From Syntrophaceae bacterium (lineage in GTDB: Bacteria > Desulfobacterota > Syntrophia > Syntrophales > UBA5619), in contig PLLC01000061.1 in NCBI GenBank assembly GCA_003141195.1, positions 22,578-64,266 of the forward strand: a stretch of 41,689 nt of DNA, written 5' to 3'. The number at the start of each line of letters is the position of its first letter. The stretch's first letter is position 1. A program made the translations under genes and the position numbers. Shown piece after piece: positions 28,116 to 37,257 of this stretch. The notes beneath the pieces were generated by a model. It was not told where the DNA came from, did no database searches, and saw only the letters and a list, made by a program, of their open reading frames with translations.

Positions 28116-28243
28116 TTTAACCCGGCATAAATCCCTCTCTTCACCGTCCTGATCTTTCCCTGTTTATCGGCACGATTAACGACACCCCAGATCTGGCGGG
28201 AAGCGGGCCAAGCGATGATTCTCAAGCGGGGGCGTGATGCGTG

Positions 28244-28630
28244 CTAAGCCTTGTACGTGTGATGCAAGCCATGATCCTGGCTGGCCTGCATCGCGTCGGC
28301 CATCTCGGGAATCGCCGCCGCGCCAAGCCGGTACTGGAAGGGCCACATGGCCTGGAGATGAAAAAAAGCCACACGGTCGCCATCGCGCAGGGCATGCCCC
28401 AGGTCCGGCTGCAGACCGGGCATGGCACTCAACTGACCGTTGATGAACGTAATCCCACGCGCCTCAGTCGGCATGTTCAGATAGGCCAATAAATCATTCA
28501 CCGTGCGTCCTGCTTGTAAGCGCACCTGCAAGTTGGCGTAACTGCCCTTGTCCGCCTGGCCTCCGTAACGCGCCAACTCGCCATACAGCCACGTATCTAC
28601 GGTGATATCCGACACTCTATCCCCCTCCAA
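28244..28630 (-). CDS. MoaD/ThiS-like ubiquitin-fold protein with C-terminal extension, no GG terminus
   Basis: VRLQAGRTVNDLLAYLNMPTEARGITFINGQL...LRDGDRVAFF beta-grasp pattern. Confidence 0.65.
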   Translation of the reverse strand: MEGDRVSDITVDTWLYGELARYGGQADKGSYANLQVRLQAGRTVNDLLAYLNMPTEARGITFINGQLSAMPGLQPDLGHALRDGDRVAFFHLQAMWPFQYRLGAAAIPEMADAMQASQDHGLHHTYKA

Positions 28631-28856
28631 TCAGCGGAAAGATACCGATTTCATCGCCAGGTTCCAGACGCCAATCCTCAGGCCGGGCGCGGGCATTGAC
28701 GTAGACCATCTTCGCTTCTTCAGCAGGCAAACTTAGATGATGGATCAAGTCCGCTACGGCAGCTCCCTCAGCCAAGTCAATTTCAAAAGGAAGCCCGATC
28801 GCCGCGCTGGGAGCGAAGTGACGCAAGGTAGCAAAGAGTTTCACGTGGACACGCAT
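28617..28856 (-). CDS. MoaD-family sulfur-carrier-like protein
   Basis: MRVHVKLFATLRHF...LEPGDEIGIFPLIGGG with C-terminal GG; start set at MRVHV. Confidence 0.8.
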   Translation of the reverse strand: MRVHVKLFATLRHFAPSAAIGLPFEIDLAEGAAVADLIHHLSLPAEEAKMVYVNARARPEDWRLEPGDEIGIFPLIGGG

Positions 28857-28863
28857 GGTCGCC

Positions 28864-29217
28864 TCATGGGCACAGAGGAATGTTGGGATGTGACAGAGGT
28901 TCGCCAAAGCCAGTGAAAATGACACGGGTCAAGTCGGGCAGGCTCTCCAGGCTGTCTACCACACGCTGGAACGTATCCATAGCCATCTCGGCTTCGGGGT
29001 CGCCCCAGACGTTGCGGATGCAGGTGCGGCAATGGAGATTACATTGAGTCGTTGGCTCGATGTACAGCTTGCGCGCGTCGGGGAGCCGCGGGCGGAGAAT
29101 GAGTTCGCCTTCGCGCTCGTCCAGCCAGTATTCGAGGTTGGGGGCCAGTCGTCGGCGCTGGACAAAATCATCAGGCAGAGCCAGCCGGCCCTGATCGTCG
29201 GTTATGATTTTGGGCAT
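28864..29217 (-). pseudogene. truncated radical SAM protein (tungstoenzyme-associated maturase type)
   Basis: CNLHCRTC (CxxxCxxC) and FTGFGEPLSHPNI motifs, then immediate stop; only 117 aa. Confidence 0.7.
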
Positions 29218-29224
29218 CTTGCCT

Positions 29225-29271
29225 CAGCAGCAAACGGACAGGGCAGTGGTTGCCCCGTCCGTTTGCTGCTG
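29225..29271. other. strong hairpin between AOR gene and the radical SAM gene
   Basis: CAGCAGCAAACGGAC...GTCCGTTTGCTGCTG, 15-bp uninterrupted stem plus GGGCA/TGCCC. Confidence 0.75.
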
Positions 29272-29278
29272 CGATCTG

Positions 29279-31048
29279 CTACAGCTCGGCGAAGACCGAA
29301 TCCAATGCGCTGTCTGGCACGTCAAAGACTTGGTTATGCGGAGGCAGCGGCTCCAATTTCATGAACTCGGGCACGCGGTCGGCGGCCTTGCCGATACCGG
29401 CCGCTTCGTTGAAGGCGCGCTCTTTCTTCAAGATGGATCCGCCCAGCGCGAGGATGTCAGCCGCGCTCCAGTTGGTGCCCAGGACGCCGTTGGTCTCTTC
29501 GACCATGCCTTCATAGCCGCTGGCAATGTCCAGGATGGCAAAGGCGATGAATAGGCAGTGGCCGCTGGAGTCAATGAAGGCCGTAGTCGCCTGGAACGCG
29601 CGGCTCAGGCCCGCCTTGCCTTCAGGGCTGAGCGGGTCTTGCTTGCCCATGACGCCCAGGATTTCGGGAGCGATGGTGTAGCCGGCGGTGTGGTCGGCGC
29701 CCATGGTGGTGGTGGCATAGGTGATGCCGATGCCCTTGACGGCGCGAGGCTCATAGGCGGGCATACTCTGGCCCTTGACCGTGGGCACGTGGATCACGCC
29801 GAACGCCTTGCCGGTGAGCGCAGTGCCGCCGCCCAGGATACGGCCCATCGGCGTCCCTTTGCCCATTTCGTGGACCAGGTTGATTGCGCCCTTGCCGTCG
29901 CCGAACTTGATCACACCGGCTTCCATTACCACGGCAATGGCGGTGCCGGTCTCCATGGTGTCCAGGCCGTAGGCATTGCACAGGCGAATCATCTCGGCCA
30001 CATCGTCCAGGTTGTCAATGCCGCAGTCGGCGCCAAAAGCCCAGATTGACTCGTACTCCAAGCAGGAGGTATGCTCTGTGCCATCAGGCTTGTACCATGT
30101 GTTGGAGCACTGGATGATGCAGCCGGGGCTGCAGGCATGATTGTACGTTTCCTTGCCGGTGCGTTGCTTGACCCCATCGAAGACGGCCTCACCGGCGATA
30201 CTGCCGGCGCCTTCAAAACGGCCACTGGAAAAGTTGCGGGTCGGCAGGCCACCGGCCTCGTTGAGGACATTGATCAAGGCCGCCGTGCCATAAGTGTTCA
30301 GGGTGCCCTTGGGCTTGGTAATGTTGTGGGTCCGCAGGGCGTCCGTCATCTTCTTGCAGCCCTGATTAAACAGGGCCTTGTCGGTAATCTGCACGCCGGG
30401 AGCGCCATCATCGTTGATGACGATGAACTTGAGTCCCTTGCTGCCCATGACGGAGCCCAGGCCACCGCGCCCGGAATAGCGGCTGGGACGCCTGAACTCG
30501 TCGTTGAACGCGATGCCCGCGTTGCAGTAGCCATATTCACCCGCCACGCCGCATCCGGCAATGGTAACCTTGTTCCCGAACCGTTCGTACACCTTCGGGA
30601 ATACCTCATACAGGCTTTTGCCCGCATATTCAGTCGCGTCAAAGAACTTGACTTTGGGCTTGCCGGCCGCGGCGTCCCAAGCGAGATTGACACCCCAGAA
30701 CTTGCCTTTTGCCTTGGGCTGGCCTTCGACCACTATAGCCTTGACCTGCATCACCGCCAGGTCGCAGGCCCACGATGTGCCGGCATTGGACTCCTTGATA
30801 CCGCCGGTCAGCGGCGACTTGGCCCCGGCCGAGACGCGGGCCGATGTCGGCGCGGCGGTGCCCGTCAACATACCAGGTGAAAAGACGAGCTTGTTGTTGG
30901 GGCCGAGTGGATGGCACAGCGGCGGAACCTCGTCGGCGACAATAGACGAGGTCATCCCGCGCCCGCCCAGATGCTTGTAGGCTTCTGGGACTTCCTCTAC
31001 GCGATAGGTCAGATCGGTCATGTTGATGCGCAAGATAGAAGTGGACAT
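29279..31048 (-). CDS. tungsten-containing aldehyde:ferredoxin oxidoreductase family protein
   Basis: GGRGMTSSIVADEVPPLCHPLGPNNKLVFSPGMLTGT, AGAKSPLTGG, CSPGCIIQCSN; 589 aa. Confidence 0.93.
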   Translation of the reverse strand: MSTSILRINMTDLTYRVEEVPEAYKHLGGRGMTSSIVADEVPPLCHPLGPNNKLVFSPGMLTGTAAPTSARVSAGAKSPLTGGIKESNAGTSWACDLAVMQVKAIVVEGQPKAKGKFWGVNLAWDAAAGKPKVKFFDATEYAGKSLYEVFPKVYERFGNKVTIAGCGVAGEYGYCNAGIAFNDEFRRPSRYSGRGGLGSVMGSKGLKFIVINDDGAPGVQITDKALFNQGCKKMTDALRTHNITKPKGTLNTYGTAALINVLNEAGGLPTRNFSSGRFEGAGSIAGEAVFDGVKQRTGKETYNHACSPGCIIQCSNTWYKPDGTEHTSCLEYESIWAFGADCGIDNLDDVAEMIRLCNAYGLDTMETGTAIAVVMEAGVIKFGDGKGAINLVHEMGKGTPMGRILGGGTALTGKAFGVIHVPTVKGQSMPAYEPRAVKGIGITYATTTMGADHTAGYTIAPEILGVMGKQDPLSPEGKAGLSRAFQATTAFIDSSGHCLFIAFAILDIASGYEGMVEETNGVLGTNWSAADILALGGSILKKERAFNEAAGIGKAADRVPEFMKLEPLPPHNQVFDVPDSALDSVFAEL

Positions 31049-31186
31049 GATGATACTCCTTTCTTTGATATTTATTTGTTTGCTTGATAAAATACCACTA
31101 TCGACAGTTAAGAATAGGGGGGCTGTTATTGCTTGTCAAGGGATATTTTGGCATGGATATTTTGCAGGGAACGACGCCGATGGGTG

Positions 31187-31477
31187 TTAGACATTTTCCT
31201 CCATCGGCAGGCGGAAACTCCGGACGCCGGCGCGGGGATGCTCCTCTTGGAGCCGTCGGATCCGTTCGTTGATCCGGGAAACCTCTTCGTCGGCCACGGC
31301 CATCAACAGGACGTTGTTCTTTCCGGGCCAGCAGTGGGTTCCGAGCTTGGGCTCCGTCTCCGTCCCCTCGCCCCGGGCCTCCACCATCTTGGTATAGCCG
31401 TGGATCCCGGCCTCCTTCAGGGCAGCGATCACATCCTCATCCGCCGCCTCGCAGTAGATGATCAGAAACATCTTCAT
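31187..31477 (-). CDS. PII-like (ferredoxin-fold) small protein
   Basis: MKMFLIIYCEAADEDVIAALKEAGIHGYTKM...ADEEVSRINERIRRL; follows RND operon. Confidence 0.6.
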   Translation of the reverse strand: MKMFLIIYCEAADEDVIAALKEAGIHGYTKMVEARGEGTETEPKLGTHCWPGKNNVLLMAVADEEVSRINERIRRLQEEHPRAGVRSFRLPMEENV

Positions 31478-31495
31478 GGGATACCCCCTCCTGAT

Positions 31496-34400
31496 TCACG
31501 GTTGTGACGTTCCGCCCTCCTTGGCGACGGGAGAAATCCGTGGCTGTTCCATCACGCCGTCCTTTTTCCCTTTACGGCGCCTTTGGAAGAACCCCTGCCA
31601 GTCGTCGAAAAGGTCATAGGCGGCCGGTACGACGACAAGTGTCAGAAACAGCGAGGTAAGAAGTCCGCCGATGACCGCAATTCCCATGGGAGCACGGGAT
31701 TCCGCTCCCTCTCCTATGCCGAGGGCGACCGGCAGCATCCCGAAGACCATCGCGAAGGTGGTCATCAGGATCGGGCGCAGCCGGACCGGTCCGGCCTGGA
31801 GGATAGCCTCCTTGCGGGAAAGGCCCCGCGCCCGCAAGACGTTCGTGTAATCGACGAGCAGGATCGCGTTTTTCTTGACCAGCCCCATCAGGAGGATGAG
31901 GCCGATAAAACTGTAGATACTGAGTGTATTTCCCGTCAGCAGGAGCGCACTGAAGGCCCCGATGAACGAGAGCGGCATCGCCAGGAGCACCGTGAAGGGA
32001 TGGACGAAGCTTTCGAACTGTGCGGCAAGGACCATGTAGGCCATGGTCACCCCGAGAATGAGAGCGAACAGCAGGTACCCGAAGGATTCCGCCATCGTAT
32101 CGGCCTGCCCCCGGTATTTCGGAAGATAGTCGGAAGGCAGGATCTTGGCCGCGATGCCGTTGAGCTCCTCGATCGCCTGCCCCAGGGGTATCCCCTCGAG
32201 GCTGGCGAAAAGGGTGACCGCCCGCTGACGATCGGCGCGGTTGATGACGCTCGGGCCTCCTCCCTCCTGGATCCGGACCATGTTCCCGAGATCGACAAGC
32301 CGTCCGTCGCGAGCCCGGACGTAGAGCTTTTTCAGGTCATCCGGATCCCTCCGTTCTTCGGGATTGAGGCGGATCCGCAGGTCGTATCGCTTTCCCCGGC
32401 TCTCGTCCTTGTACTTCGTCACATCGGTTTCACCGCTGATGAGGAGGTTGATCGCCTCGGCGATGGTCGATATGTCCACCCCGAAATCGGCCGCCTTGTC
32501 CCGGTCGATGAAAACCTTGAGTTCGGGCTTGCCCATCTCGAGGGAGGTGTCGACGTCCACAACCCCCGGTTTTTTGGAGAACTCGTCGGAGATCTGCTTC
32601 GCATAGGTCTGAATCGCCATGAGATCCGGTCCACGGACGCTGTACTGGATCGGCACCTGCCGCTGACCGCCGCCGATCATGGAGAAGTCCTCCGCCGATA
32701 CCTTGAGGCCGGGAAACCGGCTCAGCTTCTGACGGATCTCTTTTTTCAGATCCATCTGGGTCTTCTTGCGTTCGCTCTTCGGGATGAGTCTGGTCATCAT
32801 TATCGCCCGGTTGATGTAGCCGCCGATGCCGAGTACATAGTAAACCGCCATAACCTCCGGCATTTGCCTCAGGATCTTCTCAACAGGCCGGAAGAGCTCA
32901 TCCGCCTTCTCCACAGAATAGTCGATGGGCGCCTCCAGACGGACGATGAACTGCCCCTGGTCCTCGGGAGGGATTAATTCCTTCCCCAGGAAGGTCGTCA
33001 TATAGAGGCTGCCGGCAAAGAGGATGAGGGCGCCGACCAGCATGATCCCACGGTGGTTCAGGGAAAAGGCCAGGACATGCCGGTAACCCCTCTCCATTTT
33101 TTTGTATCCCCTCTCAAACCACTCCGCCAGGCGGTGCTGAGGCGCGATGGCGGCTGGCTTGCCGGCCGGGTTTTCCCTCTTGAGGGCAACGCGCTTCAGG
33201 AAGATCGAGGCGAGCATCGGCGTCAGGGTAAAGGAAACCAGCAGGGAGACCAGGACCGCAAAGACGACCGTCAGGGCAAACTGGAGGAAAAACCTCCCGA
33301 TCATTCCCTTCATGAAGGCGACGGGAAGGAAGATCGCCACGATGGCGAAGGTCGTTGCCATGACGGCGAGGCCGATCTCCGAGGTGGCGAAGGTCGCCGC
33401 CTCCCGCGGCGCCATCCCCTCCTCGACGTGACGGTAGATGTTCTCGATGACGATGATCGCGTCGTCGATGAGGAGCCCGACGGAGAGTGTCAGCGCGAGC
33501 ATCGTCATGTTGTTGAAGGTGAAGTCGAAGACCCGGATCAGGGCGAAGGTGGCGATGATCGACACCGGCAGGGCGACCGCACTGATCAGCGTCGTCCGGA
33601 CGTTCCGGAGGAAGATGAAGACGGCGAGGATTGCGAAGAAGCTCCCGAGGATCAAGTGCTTCTGAACCTCCGCGATGGACCGTCGGATGAAGATGGACTG
33701 GTCGATGGCGATGTTCAAGGTCATCCCCGGCGGGAGCGTCTTGTTGATCTTCACGATCTCCGCCTTGACCGCGTTGACGACGGCCACGGTGTTCGTCCCC
33801 GACTGCTTCTGAACGCCCATACCCACGGCCGGGATTCCGTTGTAGCGGACGATGGAGCGCCGCTCCTCCATCCCGTCTTCCGCCTTCCCGAGGTCCCGGA
33901 GACGGACGGGGGCGCCCTTGTCATAGGCGATGACCAGGTCGTTGAAGTCGGGGACGTTGAGAAACTCCCCCTTGACCTTGACCGTGTATTCTTTGGAGAG
34001 GCTCTCGATCCGGCCCCCGGGAAGCTCGACGTTCTGCCGCTGGAGGGCGCCCATGACATCGTTCGCGGTGATCCCGTAGGCCTGAAGCTTGCTGGCATCA
34101 AGCCAGACGCGGACCTGCCGCAGTTGGAGGCCGCCCAGTTGGATGTCGCCGACGCCGTTGATCCGCTGGAGCTGCTCCTTGAGGACCTCGTCAACGTAGG
34201 TGGAAAGTTCGCGGACCGACTTCTGGCCCGAGAGGTTCAGCCACATGACCGCCGTCGCATCGGGATCGACCTTGGCGATCTTGGGTTCATCGATGTCCTG
34301 GGGCAGCTTGTTCCGGATCAGGGCAACCTTTTCCCGGACGTCCTGAACGGCAAGATCGATATCCCGCTCGAGGACGAACTCTATCGTAATCCGGGAGTCC

Positions 34401-34660
34401 CCCTCGGTGCTGCTCGAGGTGATCGACTTTACGCCGTTGATCGTGTTGACCGACCCTTCGATTTTGTCGGTGATGTCCACATCGATGACCTCGGGGCTCG
34501 CCCCATTGAGGTGCGTGGAGATCGTCACGATCGGGAAATCGACCTTGGGCAAGAGGTCCAGGCCGATCTCCGGATAGCTGACCGCACCGAGTACCACCAG
34601 GGCCATGATGACCATGGTGGCGAAAACCGGCCTTTTGACTGAGGTATCAGCGAGCCACAT
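31496..34660 (-). CDS. RND efflux transporter permease (HAE1/AcrB type)
   Basis: 1054 aa, typical RND motifs incl. GLLIDDAIIVIENIYRH and C-terminal TM bundle. Confidence 0.95.
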   Translation of the reverse strand: MWLADTSVKRPVFATMVIMALVVLGAVSYPEIGLDLLPKVDFPIVTISTHLNGASPEVIDVDITDKIEGSVNTINGVKSITSSSTEGDSRITIEFVLERDIDLAVQDVREKVALIRNKLPQDIDEPKIAKVDPDATAVMWLNLSGQKSVRELSTYVDEVLKEQLQRINGVGDIQLGGLQLRQVRVWLDASKLQAYGITANDVMGALQRQNVELPGGRIESLSKEYTVKVKGEFLNVPDFNDLVIAYDKGAPVRLRDLGKAEDGMEERRSIVRYNGIPAVGMGVQKQSGTNTVAVVNAVKAEIVKINKTLPPGMTLNIAIDQSIFIRRSIAEVQKHLILGSFFAILAVFIFLRNVRTTLISAVALPVSIIATFALIRVFDFTFNNMTMLALTLSVGLLIDDAIIVIENIYRHVEEGMAPREAATFATSEIGLAVMATTFAIVAIFLPVAFMKGMIGRFFLQFALTVVFAVLVSLLVSFTLTPMLASIFLKRVALKRENPAGKPAAIAPQHRLAEWFERGYKKMERGYRHVLAFSLNHRGIMLVGALILFAGSLYMTTFLGKELIPPEDQGQFIVRLEAPIDYSVEKADELFRPVEKILRQMPEVMAVYYVLGIGGYINRAIMMTRLIPKSERKKTQMDLKKEIRQKLSRFPGLKVSAEDFSMIGGGQRQVPIQYSVRGPDLMAIQTYAKQISDEFSKKPGVVDVDTSLEMGKPELKVFIDRDKAADFGVDISTIAEAINLLISGETDVTKYKDESRGKRYDLRIRLNPEERRDPDDLKKLYVRARDGRLVDLGNMVRIQEGGGPSVINRADRQRAVTLFASLEGIPLGQAIEELNGIAAKILPSDYLPKYRGQADTMAESFGYLLFALILGVTMAYMVLAAQFESFVHPFTVLLAMPLSFIGAFSALLLTGNTLSIYSFIGLILLMGLVKKNAILLVDYTNVLRARGLSRKEAILQAGPVRLRPILMTTFAMVFGMLPVALGIGEGAESRAPMGIAVIGGLLTSLFLTLVVVPAAYDLFDDWQGFFQRRRKGKKDGVMEQPRISPVAKEGGTSQP

Positions 34661-35777
34661 GGACCAGCACTCCTTCCATCAGATTGTTCTGTCCCACGGT
34701 CACGACGATCTCCTTTTCCTTCAGCCCCTCGGTGATCTCCATGAACTCCCCATATTTACGTCCGATCTTGACTTTTCTTTCCTTGGCCCTGTCCCCCTCG
34801 ACGACAAAGAGCTTGGTCGTGGAGTTATCGTAGAGGAGCGCGGTGATCGGGGCGACAACCGTGTCCCGCGACGTCCCCGTGTAGAGCGTCACGCGGGCGA
34901 AAAGCCCCGGCTTGAGACTCCGGTCGGGGTTGGCCACCACGGCCTCGACCTGGAGGGAACGGGTCTTCTCCTCCAGGCTGGGATAGATTGTCTTCACCCG
35001 GCCGCGAAATTCGCGCCCGGGGAAGGCATCCACCGCAAAGGAGACATCCTGATCCGCCCGGAGGCCTCCCACATCCTTCTCCGGAATGGTAAAGGAGAGT
35101 TTCAACAGGTCCGTCCGGATGATCGAGACCAGGAACGTGCCGTTGCGGATATAGTCCCCCGCGGTGACCTTCTTTTCTTTGATGCTGCCGGCCATGGGGG
35201 CATGGATCTTCGTCTTGGTCAATTTCTCCTTCGCCAGGTCGAGTTCCGCCATTGCCCGTTCCACATCCCCCTGGGCAACGGCAAGACGCGCGACAATATC
35301 ATCAAACTGCTGCTTCGTGACCAGTTCCTCCCGGTAGAGGGCCTCCTTGCGCTGATGCTCGAGTTTCGCATTGGCCAGGCTTGCCTGCGCCTGTTTCAGG
35401 GCGGCTGTTACCTGCTCCTCGGCAAGCCGGTAATCGGTCTCCTTGATCTCGGCAATGACTTGACCGGGGGTCACGGGAGATCCTTCGTCGACGTGGATCG
35501 TCTTGAGGATTCCGTCCAGTTCGGAACTGACATTGACAATTTCGTACGGATTGAGTGTCCCGATCGACTCCACGAAAGGCCGGAGCGAGCGGGTCTCCGC
35601 CGTCCAGACATGGACGTTGACGGCATTCTCCGTGGCCACTTTCTGCTCCTGTTTCTTGCACCCGATATTCAAGGAGACTCCGGCGCACAGCAGGATTGCC
35701 ATGACCACCGAACCAGCCCTGATTCTTTGCCGATCCGACCTGACTTCCCCGGTTAAAGACGACGTTCGTCCGAACAT
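34647..35777 (-). CDS. RND efflux periplasmic adaptor (membrane fusion protein)
   Basis: Lipoyl-like VDEGSPVTPGQVIAEI, hairpin and barrel; overlaps permease start. Confidence 0.93.
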   Translation of the reverse strand: MFGRTSSLTGEVRSDRQRIRAGSVVMAILLCAGVSLNIGCKKQEQKVATENAVNVHVWTAETRSLRPFVESIGTLNPYEIVNVSSELDGILKTIHVDEGSPVTPGQVIAEIKETDYRLAEEQVTAALKQAQASLANAKLEHQRKEALYREELVTKQQFDDIVARLAVAQGDVERAMAELDLAKEKLTKTKIHAPMAGSIKEKKVTAGDYIRNGTFLVSIIRTDLLKLSFTIPEKDVGGLRADQDVSFAVDAFPGREFRGRVKTIYPSLEEKTRSLQVEAVVANPDRSLKPGLFARVTLYTGTSRDTVVAPITALLYDNSTTKLFVVEGDRAKERKVKIGRKYGEFMEITEGLKEKEIVVTVGQNNLMEGVLVHVAR

Positions 35778-35804
35778 GCAAAACTCCTTCCTGACCTGTC
35801 TATT

Positions 35805-37118
35805 CTATTTCGTCGCGGCCACTGTCGCAAGCAGCGCTCCCGTAGCCTTCTTGATTCGTAGGAGGGCCAGCCGGTAACCGTACTCCGCCGACGCCACCTT
35901 CCGCTCCGCCGACACCAGAAGGGTGTTGGCGTCCATCACATCGAGGCTGTTCGACAGACCGAACTCAAACTGCCTCGCCACGGCGCGGTAGTTATCACGG
36001 GCGAAAAGCAGTTGGTCGTTGAGAAACAGGAGGATTCCCTTCTGGGTAACCAGATCCAGATAGCCGGTCTGGACCTCGATCTCGATCCCCTTTTTCATGT
36101 CCTCGTAATAAAGCGCGGCCTGCCTCTCCCGGGCCTTAGCCTCCGCCAGTTCGGCCTTCCGGAGCCCCCCCTCGAAAAAGGGGAAGTTCAGCGCAACCCC
36201 GCCGTAGATGCTGTCCCGGTTCAGGCTTGCCGTTGGCGGGTACTGATCGGATACGCTATAGACTCCGGATACGGAAACGGTGGGCCAGAAGGCCCCCTCG
36301 GCATATTTGATCTGATCCGCAGCGATCTGCTTCTGCACCTCCAGACTTTTCAGATCCGCCCGCGCGGCGAATGCCTGTTCCTGGAAAAAGCTCAGCACAG
36401 GGACTTCACCCTCCACCGGGGGAACTTCCCGAAGCGAGAAGTCCCCTGCGATTCCGACATTGCTCGCCAGGACGGCCATTGCCAGCTCGAGACCGTTTTG
36501 CGCCTGAAGGCGGTCCGATTTCGCACCGGAGAGCTCCCCCTCCGCCCTGAGGAGCGCCGTCTTGGTCACCTCGCCGATTCGGAGCCGTTTTTCAGCCGCT
36601 TCGCGGTATTTTGTCAATCTCTCCAGGTTGGCATCGGCGATCTCCAGGTTCTTCCGGGCCATGAGGACATCGTAATAGGCAGCGGCCACATACCGGAGGA
36701 GATAGTCCTCGCGGATGGCCGTGAGATCAAACTGACTTTTCGCCACGTTCTGCTTCGATATGCCGAGAGCCGTCAATTCCCGTCCGCTCAGAGAGAAGGT
36801 CTCGTCCAACCGGACCCCCCAGAAGGAGGCGCTCTCCGGCTGGAGAAGGGTTCCCTGTTCGTTCAGTATCTTTTCAGAATACTGCGTGACGCCGCCGAAA
36901 GCGGTCATACGGGGGAGCAGGAAAGAGCGGGCCTTATCTATCCCGATCTCGGAAATCGTGAGGTTCTCCTCCGCCACCCGGAGTTTTTCGGAACGGGTTA
37001 GGGCGATCCGGCTGAGATCTTCCAGGGAATATTCCTGCGCAAAAAGGGAGGCCGGCGCTGCCGCAAACAAAAAAAACAGGAGGCCGCCGACCGATAGCGC
37101 CATTACGATTTTCTTCAT
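35805..37118 (-). CDS. TolC-family outer membrane efflux protein
   Basis: Signal peptide MKKIVMALSVGGLLFFLFAAAPASLFAQ; SD AAGGAGAG; two OEP repeats; start moved to 37118. Confidence 0.9.
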   Translation of the reverse strand: MKKIVMALSVGGLLFFLFAAAPASLFAQEYSLEDLSRIALTRSEKLRVAEENLTISEIGIDKARSFLLPRMTAFGGVTQYSEKILNEQGTLLQPESASFWGVRLDETFSLSGRELTALGISKQNVAKSQFDLTAIREDYLLRYVAAAYYDVLMARKNLEIADANLERLTKYREAAEKRLRIGEVTKTALLRAEGELSGAKSDRLQAQNGLELAMAVLASNVGIAGDFSLREVPPVEGEVPVLSFFQEQAFAARADLKSLEVQKQIAADQIKYAEGAFWPTVSVSGVYSVSDQYPPTASLNRDSIYGGVALNFPFFEGGLRKAELAEAKARERQAALYYEDMKKGIEIEVQTGYLDLVTQKGILLFLNDQLLFARDNYRAVARQFEFGLSNSLDVMDANTLLVSAERKVASAEYGYRLALLRIKKATGALLATVAATK

Positions 37119-37257
37119 GGACTCTCCTTGCAAGTGGTTTGACGGGCCCACCATGACACGCATTCTTCCGCCCCGCTGCCGCCGCATCCCGCCAGAAGCA
37201 TCAGGACGACTGGGATCGCGAAAAGGAGAAGGGTTAAGGGCAAAGGCGCCGGCCGCT

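Noticed and set aside
33053-34642. Plus-strand 529-aa Asp/Arg/Gly-rich ORF antisense to the RND permease
   Set aside because: Typical antisense artefact of GC-rich code (HDDHDR-like composition).
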